A DNA stretch of 64,000 nucleotides from Ascidiimonas meishanensis (lineage in GTDB: Bacteria; Bacteroidota; Bacteroidia; Flavobacteriales; Flavobacteriaceae), in the NCBI RefSeq assembly GCF_037782385.1, contig NZ_JBBEXD010000014.1:21874-85873 (forward strand), given 5' to 3'. The first letter of the stretch is position 1. The number at the start of each line of letters is the position of its first letter. The notes beneath the pieces are model-generated. The model did no database searches. It was not told where the DNA came from and was given only the letters and a program-made list of their open reading frames with translations. Positions 23,938 through 33,386 of this stretch are shown in pieces. The translations under genes were made by a program, and so were the position numbers.

Positions 23938-24699
23938 CTAGTATCGTTTAGGCTTCACAAATTCATTCTGCATAAATGCTAGAACTGAGGTGTTAAATAA
24001 ATCAGGATTCGCAGTAGGCATCATATGAGTTTGTCCGGGTAATATAGCAAGGTGTGCATTTGGAATAGCCTGAAACATTTGAACCGTATGTTGATCCTGA
24101 ATAACATCGTGATCACCCGCCATGATAAGTGTAGGTGATTTAATAACATTCAAGTCTTCAAAACTCAGTTTTGGATAGTAGGCCAGCAATTTATATAGTT
24201 TTATAACCGTGGTGTTTTCAGGGTCTTTTTTAGCTTTCAAACGTTTATATTCTGCCTTATGGGAAGCTAGACGCTCTGGAAAAAGACCTTCAGGGTGAAT
24301 ATTAGAACCCATTGCAACCAATTTTTGAACTTTTTCAGGATAATTGATCGCCATGATAACACCTATAATTCCGCCATCACTCCAACCCACTACATGAGCA
24401 CTTGAAATGTGAAGAGCATCCATTAATTTTTTAATATCGGATGCCTGTAAAGTATACGTAAGTTCTTCATTAGTATCTGTTGATAGACCCCTGCCTCGGC
24501 AGTCCATAACAATTACTTTAAAGTACTTTTCAAAATAAGGGATTTGAAATCTAAATGCATTAATTGATTGGCCAGTTCCATGAATAAGTAGAAGCGGCTC
24601 ACCTTTACCATAGCTTTCATAATACATTTGGATTCCATTGAGATGTACAAAGCCTCCCAGATGTGCATTCATCCCATAAGTATCCTTATTAGAGATCAT
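23938..24699 (-). CDS. Alpha/beta-fold hydrolase
   Basis: The 253-residue protein has the oxyanion HG motif (LLLIHGTGQS), a nucleophile elbow GWSDGG with Ser as nucleophile, an acid in AGDHD and a histidine in GQTHMM, giving a complete triad. The substrate is unknown. There is no signal peptide. Its start overlaps the stop of the upstream 60-residue membrane protein by four bases, so the two are translationally coupled. Confidence 0.88.
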   Translation of the reverse strand: MISNKDTYGMNAHLGGFVHLNGIQMYYESYGKGEPLLLIHGTGQSINAFRFQIPYFEKYFKVIVMDCRGRGLSTDTNEELTYTLQASDIKKLMDALHISSAHVVGWSDGGIIGVIMAINYPEKVQKLVAMGSNIHPEGLFPERLASHKAEYKRLKAKKDPENTTVIKLYKLLAYYPKLSFEDLNVIKSPTLIMAGDHDVIQDQHTVQMFQAIPNAHLAILPGQTHMMPTANPDLFNTSVLAFMQNEFVKPKRY

Positions 24700-24878
24700 T
24701 TTTTGGTAATCGATTTGCTTGTTGAAAGTATAAACATGGCAATGGCGAGTAATAAGGGTCCTATAGCGCTTATTAAGGAAAAAGAATCCTTAGCCGAAGT
24801 AAAGTAATGGTAAAACCAAAAAGCAGACAAGAGTAAGAATGTCAAGCCCATAAATCGTAAAATGACAGCTTTATTCAT
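24696..24878 (-). CDS. Small two-helix membrane protein
   Basis: This 60-residue protein has two hydrophobic helices (about 8-27 and 36-53: LRFMGLTFLLLSAFWFYHYF and ISAIGPLLLAIAMFIL) joined by a short Ser/Asp-containing loop, with a Lys-rich tail. It has no recognisable family. The four-base ATGA-type overlap with the alpha/beta hydrolase gene supports that it is translated. The 42-residue GG peptide gene lies 25 bases upstream on the same strand. Confidence 0.65.
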   Translation of the reverse strand: MNKAVILRFMGLTFLLLSAFWFYHYFTSAKDSFSLISAIGPLLLAIAMFILSTSKSITKK

Positions 24879-24903
24879 TTATTAAAAATAAAGATTCTGA
24901 AAT

Positions 24904-25032
24904 TTATGAATAAAAACCAGTTAAAGGTCTTGTTTTACTAACTTTAGGTTTGGATTCTTCTGTTCCTCCTTTAATTTTCTTAGCAGATTTTGTAGAAATT
25001 GGACGGATTGAAAGTTGTTGCAGACGATTCAT
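24904..25032 (-). CDS. Small 42-residue peptide with KKIKGG motif
   Basis: A short gene not called by usual length cutoffs. The peptide reads MNRLQQLSIRPISTKSAKK then IKGG, followed by TEESKPKVSKTRPLTGFYS. The Lys-Lys-Ile-Lys-Gly-Gly pattern is the usual leader ending of Bacteroidota GG peptides. The C-terminal part is Lys/Thr/Ser-rich and has no Cys. It lies directly upstream of the small membrane protein and the hydrolase, in the same direction. It could instead be a small basic protein with an accidental Gly-Gly; no maturase or PCAT is adjacent. Confidence 0.45.
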   Translation of the reverse strand: MNRLQQLSIRPISTKSAKKIKGGTEESKPKVSKTRPLTGFYS

Positions 25033-25070
25033 AATCAATTAGATTTTAATTATTCTTTAAAGGTAGGATT

Positions 25071-25580
25071 TTATTTTAAATTTTTAAGCTCATATTTCCT
25101 GTCCACACATTGGTCGGTTTTATTCCAAAACTCATTTATAAAATTCATGTATTTATTGAGGATATAAATGGATGCTTTATTTTCTTTATCTGCATAAGCC
25201 ACTAATGAAGGAAGATTTAAAATATTAAAGGCATAATGAATCAGCCCTTGAGTAAGTTCACTACCATATCCATTACCCCATGCGCTTTCTAATAAACGAT
25301 AGCCTATTTCCCATTCTTCTTTATCGTTTTTTAACAAAGCAATCGTACCTATAAAGCTATTTTCTTTAGTTAAAGATGCCCATACATTGAAGTGGCTTTT
25401 TGTATTTTGATAGGCATTAATTACCTTTTTAAGATCTTCTCGGTTTTCATCTAAGGTCATAGGAGGAGTTCCCACAAAACGCATTACATTAGGATTTCCT
25501 TGCATTTCATGAAAAGCTGGAAGATCTTCAATTACCAGTTCTCTGATTAAAAGGCGGTTGGTTTCAAAAATAGTATTCAC
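25071..25580 (-). CDS. GNAT-family N-acetyltransferase (RimJ/RimL type)
   Basis: The 169-residue protein matches GNAT acetyltransferases of the RimJ/RimL type: ETNRLLIRELVIEDLPAFHEM at the start, an acetyl-CoA binding region EIGYRLLESAWGNGYGSELTQ, and a following AYADKENKASIYIL. The target is unknown. It is expected in the cytosol. It is followed, 38 bases later, by the small GG-peptide gene on the same strand. Confidence 0.85.
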   Translation of the reverse strand: MNTIFETNRLLIRELVIEDLPAFHEMQGNPNVMRFVGTPPMTLDENREDLKKVINAYQNTKSHFNVWASLTKENSFIGTIALLKNDKEEWEIGYRLLESAWGNGYGSELTQGLIHYAFNILNLPSLVAYADKENKASIYILNKYMNFINEFWNKTDQCVDRKYELKNLK

Positions 25581-25702
25581 AATATTGAAATAGAATTAGG
25601 GAGACAAAGTAATTAATTCTTGGTAATAATAAGAATTTTAAAAAGTGAGTAGGGGAATTATAATCTTTTTCCGAACTTCCCATCTCTTAAATAGCGATTT
25701 AT

Positions 25703-26566
25703 ATGCATAAGGTAAAACTTATAGAATGTCCTCGAGATGCCATGCAAGGAATCAAAGATTTTATTCCTACTGCAGAAAAGGCACAGTACATTCAGTCCCT
25801 ATTAAGAGTAGGCTTTGATACCATTGATTTTGGAAGTTTTGTGTCTCCTAAAGCGATTCCACAAATGGCAGACACAGCGGCTGTTTTGGCACAACTTGAT
25901 TTAAGTAAGACAAAAAGTAAATTACTTGCTATAATCGCCAATGTTAGAGGAGCATCTGATGCAGTAAATCATGAAGAGATAGATTATTTAGGATATCCTT
26001 TTTCTATATCAGAGAACTTTCAAATGCGTAATACTCATAAGACCATACAGCAAAGTGTTGAGGTTTTGCAGGAAATCCTGAATCTTGCAGATCAACATAA
26101 CAAGCAGGTGGTGGCGTATTTATCTATGGGATTTGGAAACCCTTATGGTGATCCTTGGAATGTTGAGATAGTAGGTGAGTGGACCGAAAAATTAGCAGCG
26201 ATGGGAGTTACTATACTATCGTTGTCTGATACTATCGGGAGTTCTACTCCGGAGATTATAGATTATTTATTTTCAAATTTAATTCCGGCTTATCCCAGTA
26301 TTGAGTTTGGGGCACATTTGCATACCACGCCTAGCAGTTGGCACGAAAAAATTAATGCAGCTTACAAAGCAGGTTGTAAAAGATTTGACGGTGCCATACA
26401 AGGTTTTGGGGGTTGCCCGATGGCCAAAGATGAACTTACTGGGAATATGCCTACTGAGAAAGTATTCTCTTATTTAACAGCGGCAAAAGCAGATCACGGA
26501 TTAAGTGCCATGAGTTTTGAAAGTGCTTATAACGAGGCGACAAAGATTTTCAGTCGTTATCATTAA
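25703..26566 (+). CDS. Hydroxymethylglutaryl-CoA lyase
   Basis: The 287-residue TIM-barrel enzyme of the HMGL-like family has RDAMQGIKDFIPTAEK at the start (Arg and Asp of the active site), a GAHLHTTPSSW metal-binding stretch and GCPMAKDELTGNMPTE near the C-terminus, which contains the catalytic Cys loop of the family. It cleaves HMG-CoA to acetoacetate and acetyl-CoA in leucine degradation. Other HMGL-like enzymes share the fold, but these motifs fit the lyase best. It is monocistronic. Confidence 0.88.
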   Translation: MHKVKLIECPRDAMQGIKDFIPTAEKAQYIQSLLRVGFDTIDFGSFVSPKAIPQMADTAAVLAQLDLSKTKSKLLAIIANVRGASDAVNHEEIDYLGYPFSISENFQMRNTHKTIQQSVEVLQEILNLADQHNKQVVAYLSMGFGNPYGDPWNVEIVGEWTEKLAAMGVTILSLSDTIGSSTPEIIDYLFSNLIPAYPSIEFGAHLHTTPSSWHEKINAAYKAGCKRFDGAIQGFGGCPMAKDELTGNMPTEKVFSYLTAAKADHGLSAMSFESAYNEATKIFSRYH

Positions 26567-26570
26567 TACC

Positions 26571-26611
26571 ATCAAACGAGACCTCCATTTTTCAGAAAGC
26601 CTCGTTTTGAT
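26571..26611 (+). terminator. Probable terminator after HMG-CoA lyase
   Basis: ATCAAACGAG (26571-26580) pairs with CTCGTTTTGAT (26600-26611, one bulged base) around a 19-base loop, and is followed by TTTTC. It also lies between convergent genes and could stop both. Confidence 0.5.
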
Positions 26612-26640
26612 TTTCACTAATAAATAATAAATTTACTTAT

Positions 26641-28869
26641 TTAAAATTGAAGCTGGAATCCGGCATAAGCACCAAAGGGATGCCCAGGACGCAAGCCGGC
26701 AGGAACTCTTGAAACTGCGTACACTTCATCTAACATATTTATTACATTGGCAGTAATACTAAAACTTGGCGTCAAATGATATTTTCCCGAAAAGTCAATA
26801 ATAAAATTTGAATCAACTAATTCATCCTCAGGAATGCTACCGCTACCCGCTTCTGTTCTAAATTGCCCATTGAAGCGACCACTTAGATTCAATTCAAATT
26901 TTTCATGCTCAAGAGAAACCGTTGTATTGAATTGGTGTTTTGATAAATATGGAAGTTCATCACCCGCGGTTACTTCACCCCACAAATCATCTTCACTTCC
27001 AAAACTATTTTGGAATTCGGTATCTGTAAAAGTATATCCAAAGGTGATGGGTAAGGCAAATTTGGTGTTCTTATGAAGCAGGTTATAGTTAAGCAATAAT
27101 TCAATTCCTTGAACGTTTACTTCTCCAGCATTAAATTGATCTAATGAACCTGTTCCTCCTGTAGCAGCTAGATCACTTCCTAATAAGTTACTGTAGTCAT
27201 TGAAAAAAGCAGTAAACTCTCCGGAGAGTCCAGCAAAGGTGAAACGAGACCCTAATTCATAATTGATACTTTCTTCAGGGTTTTCACCTTCCTGATTGCC
27301 TGGAGGAGAAAACCCTTTGTGCACACCACCAAAGGCAGATATTTTATTATTCAAATTGTAATTAAAACCAATACCAGGGATAAAAATATCAACATTATTT
27401 TCTCTTTCAGCAAGATTAATGCCTGTTCGGTCTACATCATTTCTCCCAAAATCTTCGCGTTTCAAGCTTATATTTTCATATCGTATGCCTGGAGTTAATG
27501 TAAGGTCTTTATATTTAAATTTATACAACACATGAGTCGCAAAAGCGGTGGCACTACTAATACGGTTAGCATCGGTACCAGGAGTTCCCTCTGTGGTAAG
27601 GTTTAAAATACCATCGTTAATACTATACCCATCAATCCATTGAAAACGGTCTTCATCATCATAATGGATACGTGCTCCTATTTCAATATCATGGAAGAAG
27701 TCATCTTTCCCCCAGTGGTAATCAAATTTGGTTTGTACTCCCTTAGAAATATAAACACGATTATTATTTTTTAAGCCAAGGGCATCTGCTGGAGAATCTA
27801 CATCCCCTCTAAGGAAAGCAAAATGGTCAGGATTTTCTGCCGGATTAGCAACTACACTCGAAAGCCCTTTGCGTTCTCCATTGGCAATTACATAATCCAA
27901 TTTGTACCAATTTCTAGCAAATCTGTTGTAGTATCCTGTAGAAGTAATATGAAAATAATCATTAAATTTTAGAACATGAGTAGCCATGAACTGTATGTGA
28001 TCTGTATTCATTTCATCTACTTCAGAACTGGCATATCTACTATAAGGGTCTCTTTCAAAGTCTGCATTACTAATGCCCAGATATGTTTCATCTGAAGTTT
28101 CGTCTGAATATTGAAATTTAAGCTCTAAAGCTTGCTGAAGCTTTGCGGTTTCATTTGTTTTAATTCGGAATTTGGCAACGAGATCATTCTTATCAAAACC
28201 AGTATTATCATCGGTTGGTAATGATTTAAAACCATCAGAGTTAAAATTGAGGTATTCAATCATATATCCAATGTTTCCAGTGCTACCACCAACAGCGGTA
28301 TGAAAACGAGCACTATTAAAACTCCCATAACTGGCATTTACTTTACCAGTGAAAGTATCTGCAGGGATTTGAGTGGAAATCATATTAATTGCTCCTCCAG
28401 TGGTGAAAGGCCCATACTGTACTTGGCTGCTTCCCTTTAAAATTTCTACTGCTTGCATTCTTGCAATGGTAGGAAAATAATAAGCCGCAGGAGCGCTATA
28501 AGGAGCGGGAGCGATAAGCACCCCATCTTCCATTAAAGATATTTTAGCACTTCTTTCTGGGGAAGTACCGCGTAAACTAATATTTGGGCGAAGGCCAAAA
28601 CCATCTTCTTCATAAATATTCACCCCGGGGACAGATCTAAGAACTCTATTGATATCAGTATAATTAAATTTTTTCATCTCTGCAGGAGAAATATAATAAG
28701 CAGAACCTGTGCGATTTCGGGCTTCAAATTTACTGCCGAAAATTACATTTGCAGATAGAACGACCTCTTTAAGCTGAACGGTATCGGACTTTTTGCTCAC
28801 TGGATTGCTATCTTGCGCTGTTGCCGTAAGTGCAATTGAAAGGATAGTTAAAAGAACTATTTTTTTCAT
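26641..28869 (-). CDS. TonB-dependent receptor, FecA-like siderophore/ferric-citrate type
   Basis: The 742-residue outer-membrane receptor has a signal peptide (MKKIVLLTILSIALTATAQ). The plug domain has GFGLRPNISLRGTSPERSAK and the FecA-type stretch EDGVLIAPAPYSAPAAYYFP, followed by a 22-strand-type beta-barrel. It ends in the aromatic FGAYAGFQLQF typical of outer-membrane proteins. The plug pattern is closest to FecA, the ferric dicitrate receptor, but the substrate is not proven. No ferric-uptake box was searched for. It is divergent from guaB. Confidence 0.88.
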   Translation of the reverse strand: MKKIVLLTILSIALTATAQDSNPVSKKSDTVQLKEVVLSANVIFGSKFEARNRTGSAYYISPAEMKKFNYTDINRVLRSVPGVNIYEEDGFGLRPNISLRGTSPERSAKISLMEDGVLIAPAPYSAPAAYYFPTIARMQAVEILKGSSQVQYGPFTTGGAINMISTQIPADTFTGKVNASYGSFNSARFHTAVGGSTGNIGYMIEYLNFNSDGFKSLPTDDNTGFDKNDLVAKFRIKTNETAKLQQALELKFQYSDETSDETYLGISNADFERDPYSRYASSEVDEMNTDHIQFMATHVLKFNDYFHITSTGYYNRFARNWYKLDYVIANGERKGLSSVVANPAENPDHFAFLRGDVDSPADALGLKNNNRVYISKGVQTKFDYHWGKDDFFHDIEIGARIHYDDEDRFQWIDGYSINDGILNLTTEGTPGTDANRISSATAFATHVLYKFKYKDLTLTPGIRYENISLKREDFGRNDVDRTGINLAERENNVDIFIPGIGFNYNLNNKISAFGGVHKGFSPPGNQEGENPEESINYELGSRFTFAGLSGEFTAFFNDYSNLLGSDLAATGGTGSLDQFNAGEVNVQGIELLLNYNLLHKNTKFALPITFGYTFTDTEFQNSFGSEDDLWGEVTAGDELPYLSKHQFNTTVSLEHEKFELNLSGRFNGQFRTEAGSGSIPEDELVDSNFIIDFSGKYHLTPSFSITANVINMLDEVYAVSRVPAGLRPGHPFGAYAGFQLQF

Positions 28870-29065
28870 TTATTTAGACTGATTAAAGATAATAATTGTT
28901 TTCCGATTGCAAAAATAAAAGCTTTTTTAAGACGAGCAAAGTTTATTTAGAACAAATAAAAATAATTTTGATAAGCAGTTGAAAATCAGATTATTTTTTT
29001 GAAAACCTTAACAGTTAATTCATATTAAATATAGGGCTAAAGGTCATTCAGCATATAAAAAGGTG

Positions 29066-29073
29066 TATATTTG
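29066..29073 (+). promoter_or_regulatory. -7 promoter box of guaB
   Basis: TATATTTG (consensus TAnnTTTG) begins 31 bases before the guaB ATG at 29097. A -33 TTTG is not evident at the expected distance. Confidence 0.55.
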
Positions 29074-29096
29074 CACGCAATTATATTTTAATTGCG

Positions 29097-30569
29097 ATGA
29101 ATTTATACGACACCAAATTTGTTGGCGAAGGGCTTACCTACGACGACGTACTGCTAGTTCCAGCATATTCTGAAGTACTTCCCAGAGAAGTTAATATTCA
29201 GACTCAATTCACCAAGAATATTAAGATAAATGTTCCTATCGTAGCTGCCGCTATGGATACGGTAACAGAATCTGCCATGGCAATTGCCATGGCTAGAGAA
29301 GGCGGTATTGGTGTATTGCATAAAAATATGAGCATTAAACAACAGGCTCAGGAAGTTCGTAAAGTAAAACGTGCAGAAAGTGGTATGATACTAGATCCTG
29401 TGACACTGCCACTTACAGCCTCTGTAAAAGATGCTAAGCGCAATATGGCAGAACATAGTATAGGAGGAATTCCAGTAGTGAATGAAGAAGGTACACTAAA
29501 AGGAATTGTCACAAACCGTGATTTAAGATTTGAAAGAAACAATGACCGTCCTATTGTTGAAGTAATGACAACTGCCAATCTGGTAACTACCAGCGAAGGA
29601 ACTTCCCTTTCTGATGCGGAAGTTATTCTTCAGGAAAATAAGATTGAAAAATTACCAGTAGTTAATAAAGATTATAAACTTATAGGGCTCATCACTTTTA
29701 GAGATATTACAAAGCTCACCCAAAAGCCAAATGCTAACAAAGATACCTATGGTAGATTACGAGTTGCGGCGGCCATTGGAGTTACCGGAGATGCCGTAAA
29801 ACGTGCAAGTGCACTGGTAAAGTCAGGAGTAGATGCTGTGGTTATTGATACTGCGCATGGCCATACAAAAGGAGTAGTTTCTGTTTTAAAAGAAGTGAAA
29901 AAAGCATTTCCTGAACTTGAAGTGATAGTAGGTAACATTGCTACCCCTGAAGCTGCAAAATATCTTGCAGATAATGGAGCAGACGCTGTAAAAGTAGGAA
30001 TTGGTCCAGGATCAATTTGTACTACACGTGTTGTTGCTGGTGTAGGTTTTCCTCAGTTTACTGCAGTTCTTGAAGTGGCAAATGCACTTAAAGGAACGGG
30101 TGTGCCTGTTATTGCTGATGGGGGCATACGATATACTGGAGATATCCCAAAAGCAATAGCTGCTGGGGCAGACTGTGTAATGCTAGGATCATTGTTAGCG
30201 GGTACCAAAGAATCTCCAGGGGAAACTATTATATATGAAGGTAGAAAGTTTAAGTCTTATCGTGGAATGGGTAGTGTAGAAGCCATGAAGCATGGAAGTA
30301 AGGATAGATATTTTCAAGATGTAGAAGACGATATCAAAAAGCTGGTGCCAGAAGGAATTGTTGGACGCGTTCCATACAAAGGTGATTTAATGGAAAGTAT
30401 GCATCAATTTATAGGAGGATTAAGAGCAGGGATGGGGTATTGCGGTTCAAAAGATATTCCTTCACTTAAAGAAAATGGCAGGTTTGTGAAAATCACATCA
30501 TCTGGTATAACAGAGAGCCATCCCCACAATGTAACCATTACAAAAGAGTCACCTAATTATTCAAGATAG
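29097..30569 (+). CDS. guaB: IMP dehydrogenase
   Basis: The 490-residue enzyme oxidises IMP to XMP, the committed step of GMP synthesis. The barrel starts at VGEGLTYDDVLLVPAYSEVLP. Two CBS domains follow at about 95-215 (LTASVKDAKRNMAEHSIGGIPV and LSDAEVILQENKIEKLPVV). The catalytic loop GPGSICTTRVVAG contains the nucleophile Cys308. The flap has EGIVGRVPYKG. Length and motifs are as expected. It is a single gene downstream of its own promoter, in the cytosol. Confidence 0.97.
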   Translation: MNLYDTKFVGEGLTYDDVLLVPAYSEVLPREVNIQTQFTKNIKINVPIVAAAMDTVTESAMAIAMAREGGIGVLHKNMSIKQQAQEVRKVKRAESGMILDPVTLPLTASVKDAKRNMAEHSIGGIPVVNEEGTLKGIVTNRDLRFERNNDRPIVEVMTTANLVTTSEGTSLSDAEVILQENKIEKLPVVNKDYKLIGLITFRDITKLTQKPNANKDTYGRLRVAAAIGVTGDAVKRASALVKSGVDAVVIDTAHGHTKGVVSVLKEVKKAFPELEVIVGNIATPEAAKYLADNGADAVKVGIGPGSICTTRVVAGVGFPQFTAVLEVANALKGTGVPVIADGGIRYTGDIPKAIAAGADCVMLGSLLAGTKESPGETIIYEGRKFKSYRGMGSVEAMKHGSKDRYFQDVEDDIKKLVPEGIVGRVPYKGDLMESMHQFIGGLRAGMGYCGSKDIPSLKENGRFVKITSSGITESHPHNVTITKESPNYSR

Positions 30570-30592
30570 CTATTTCCTAAATAGTCGTATTA

Positions 30593-30829
30593 TTAATCAG
30601 AAAATAATTGACCTCTATGAGGTTTGAGCGCATCACGTACTGTTCTTACATCGGGTTCGTTTACAACAACACAGGCTATGGCATGCATGTCATTCAAAAG
30701 CTTTTGCTCTAAATGTTCGTGATGTATTTTTTCTATTTTAAAATAATCTTCGAGATGCGCTAAGTGATGCTTAGCAGTATTTTTGGCATTAGGCCCTCTA
30801 AAGTCCCAGATTAATTTAATCTTGGTCAT
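30593..30829 (-). CDS. Small conserved hypothetical protein (DUF-type, 78 residues)
   Basis: From ATG 30829 (MTKIKLIWDFRGPNAKNT) the product is 78 residues; a start 27 bases upstream gives 87. It has several His/Asp residues (AKHHLAHLEDYF, HEHLEQKLLND, MHAIACVVV). I do not recognise a named family, but the compact ordered sequence, with WDFRGPNA and a conserved C-terminal VVNEPDVRTVRDALKPHRG, suggests a real protein. The upstream SRPBCC gene overlaps it by 14 bases on the same strand, so they form an operon. Confidence 0.6.
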   Translation of the reverse strand: MTKIKLIWDFRGPNAKNTAKHHLAHLEDYFKIEKIHHEHLEQKLLNDMHAIACVVVNEPDVRTVRDALKPHRGQLFSD

Positions 30830-31277
30830 TTGCCAGCGAGATTCCATTTTCTGCAAAGTTTTTAAAGTCTATCATATATTTTAAGCTCTGTTTCTTGAAT
30901 GAGCTAGGAAATAAAAAGCCTACTAATTTCATCGTTAAACTCGTAAAGCTAAAATGGGATTTAGAAATCCAATTTGTTTTCTGAGAATTAACCTCTTTAA
31001 AATAATTTTCTTGAGTATTAAACACGCCTTTGGCTTCGTATGTGCTATGAAATGATTCTGGGAAATCAACTTTGGTGATGGTTTCAAGCATTTCAATTGT
31101 GCGCTTGCCCATTTGATAGTTTAATTTCGTTTTGGCATCTTTAGTTCCAGGGATACCACTTAAGTGCTCTAAAGACAATAGTCCTTGCTGCCAGTGTTTA
31201 AAATTTTCTCGATTATTGAATTTTTCAATGACAGCATCCCTAGCAAGATCGATTTCGATTTCGACTTGGTATTGCAT
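30816..31277 (-). CDS. SRPBCC-family protein
   Basis: The 153-residue protein fits the START/SRPBCC ligand-binding fold: an N-terminal beta strand (MQYQVEIEIDLARDAVIEKF), WQQGLLSLEHLSG, then a central KLNYQMGKRTIEMLETI strand region and a C-terminal helix (FKNFAENG). It probably binds a hydrophobic ligand; which one cannot be told. Its stop overlaps the following small gene, so the two are translationally coupled. Confidence 0.75.
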   Translation of the reverse strand: MQYQVEIEIDLARDAVIEKFNNRENFKHWQQGLLSLEHLSGIPGTKDAKTKLNYQMGKRTIEMLETITKVDFPESFHSTYEAKGVFNTQENYFKEVNSQKTNWISKSHFSFTSLTMKLVGFLFPSSFKKQSLKYMIDFKNFAENGISLANDQD

Positions 31278-31411
31278 TTATTTATTTTTTGGTTTTAATA
31301 TGACGAACAAAAAAGATACAATCGGTTGAAAAAAGTATCTGTAATTTGTTTAAACGTTACACTAAATTTACCAAATTTTAGTTAAATGAACACATACTTT
31401 TAAGATATTAC

Positions 31412-31419
31412 TATTTTTG
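31412..31419 (+). promoter_or_regulatory. -7 promoter box of the foldase operon
   Basis: TATTTTTG begins 28 bases before ATG 31440. No convincing -33 TTTG was found at the expected spacing. Confidence 0.45.
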
Positions 31420-31439
31420 CGACACTCAATACGGTAAAG

Positions 31440-33386
31440 ATGATTTCAAGAGTAGTTACGTTGTGTTTTTTTATGTTTGTTTATTTTGCTTATGGTCAGG
31501 AGATTAATAGTCCATTAATCACCATCAATAATGAAAAAATAGCATCAGAAGAATTTTCCAGAATTTATCAAAAAAATCTGTCTCTTGTTGATGAAAAAGA
31601 CAAAACAGGATTAGAAGATTATTTAGAAACCTTTATAAATTATAAATTAAAGGTACTAGAAGCTCGCAGGCAGGGATTCCATAAAAAAGAGTCTTATCAA
31701 AAAGAATTACAAGGGTATCGTTTAAAATTGGTTGAAAATTATATGACCGATACACAGGCAAGTGAACAATTATTGCAGGAAGCTTATAAACGGTTAAAGA
31801 ATGAGATTAATGCAAGTCATATTTTAGTCAGAGTATCTGCGGAGGCGTCTCCAATAGATACCTTGTATGCGTATAATAAAATACAGGAGCTTTATGCATT
31901 AGCAACTCCTTCAAATTTTGATTCTTTGCGAAAAACTGTCCACGACGGGAAAACATTTTTTGGAGAAGAATTAGGATACTTTTCTGTTTTTAAAATGGTA
32001 TATCCTTTTGAAAGTGTTGCCTATAATACAAGTCCTGAAACCTTGTCTAAACCTTTTAGAACTCGATTTGGATATCACTTTTTGAAGATTAATGCCCAAA
32101 GGCTTAATCGTGGCGAAACCGAAGTATCTCATATCATGATATTACACGCTAAAGATTCTTCCAAAAATGATCAGGCAAAAAAACGCATTGAAGATATTTA
32201 TCAAAGACTGCAAAACGGAGGGTCTTTTGAAACACTCGCTAAGCAATTTTCAGAAGATAAAGGAAGTGCAATAAAAGGCGGTAGGCTGCCTAAATTTATG
32301 GCTGGCAGGCTTAGCTCTAAGGTTTTTGAAGATATTGCATTTACCATTTCTGAGAATGAAATTTCAACGCCATTTGAAACCAAATTTGGCTGGCATATCA
32401 TAAAAGGGATAAAGCAATATCCGATAGGTTCTTTTGAAGAAGAAAAAGGAAACCTTAAAGCCAAACTCAAAAAAGATCAGCGCTCTAAAATGGTTACCAC
32501 TTCTTTTCTCAACAAACTAAAGAAAAATTATAATTTTAAGGTAGATGAAGCAGTGAGAGATGAAATTATAGGTATGGTTGATGATAATTTTTACAAACGG
32601 CAATGGGTCTATGATAAAAACAGCCCTGTCTTAGAAAAACAATTATTCCGTATTAGAGATACTATTTGGAAAGCAAAAACCTTCGCTTCATGGCTGCGGC
32701 AAGAACAGTTTAAAATTAGAAATGATTTTGGAACTATCAATTTTAAAAATTTATTTAATGATTTTTCTAAAAAAGAACTCTTAAAATATCATGAAGCGAA
32801 TCTGGAAAATGAAAATAAAGAATTTTCAGCTATCTTAAACGAGTATAGAGAAGGACTGCTATTATTTGATATCATGCAGGAAGAAATATGGGATGAAGCA
32901 AGAATGGATAGCACAGGCCTGAGAGATTTTTATGAAAAAAATAAAAATCAATACAGGTGGGAGCAACGAGTAGAATTGATTACGGCTTCTTATACAAATG
33001 TGAAGGCGACACCTGTTTTAAAAGGCCTAATGCTTAACGAAACAAATCTTGAAACCCTGCGCAAATTGGCTAAAAATCTTCCAGAATTAAAAGATGTTAT
33101 TTTTACTGCTATTATAATGGATCTGGATGATTACCGACTTCCAGAAAGATACAAGCCTTCCATGAAATGGTTTGAAAAGAAGGATGATGCTGGTTTAACT
33201 TTATTTAGAACCATTGCACTACTTCCGTCTCAAGAAAAGTCTTATGAAGAGGCAAAGGGGTCGGTGATAAATGATTATCAAAATTTTCTTGAAGAAAAAT
33301 GGATTCGTTCTTTAAGAGATTCAAACAAAATCAAGATAAACAAAAAAGAATTAAGAATGCTTAAGAAGAAATTGAAGGTTAAATGA
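31440..33386 (+). CDS. Parvulin-type peptidyl-prolyl isomerase, two PPIase domains, secreted
   Basis: The 648-residue protein has a signal peptide (ending near VYFAYGQ). A SurA-like N-terminal chaperone part is followed by two parvulin domains (about 125-220, NASHILVRVS..., and 225-330, VSHIMILHA... with FGWHIIKG). It probably assists folding of outer-membrane barrels in the periplasm. The C-terminal 300 residues are helical and of unclear function. It is first in a run of three foldase genes; the next starts four bases before its stop. Confidence 0.88.
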   Translation: MISRVVTLCFFMFVYFAYGQEINSPLITINNEKIASEEFSRIYQKNLSLVDEKDKTGLEDYLETFINYKLKVLEARRQGFHKKESYQKELQGYRLKLVENYMTDTQASEQLLQEAYKRLKNEINASHILVRVSAEASPIDTLYAYNKIQELYALATPSNFDSLRKTVHDGKTFFGEELGYFSVFKMVYPFESVAYNTSPETLSKPFRTRFGYHFLKINAQRLNRGETEVSHIMILHAKDSSKNDQAKKRIEDIYQRLQNGGSFETLAKQFSEDKGSAIKGGRLPKFMAGRLSSKVFEDIAFTISENEISTPFETKFGWHIIKGIKQYPIGSFEEEKGNLKAKLKKDQRSKMVTTSFLNKLKKNYNFKVDEAVRDEIIGMVDDNFYKRQWVYDKNSPVLEKQLFRIRDTIWKAKTFASWLRQEQFKIRNDFGTINFKNLFNDFSKKELLKYHEANLENENKEFSAILNEYREGLLLFDIMQEEIWDEARMDSTGLRDFYEKNKNQYRWEQRVELITASYTNVKATPVLKGLMLNETNLETLRKLAKNLPELKDVIFTAIIMDLDDYRLPERYKPSMKWFEKKDDAGLTLFRTIALLPSQEKSYEEAKGSVINDYQNFLEEKWIRSLRDSNKIKINKKELRMLKKKLKVK

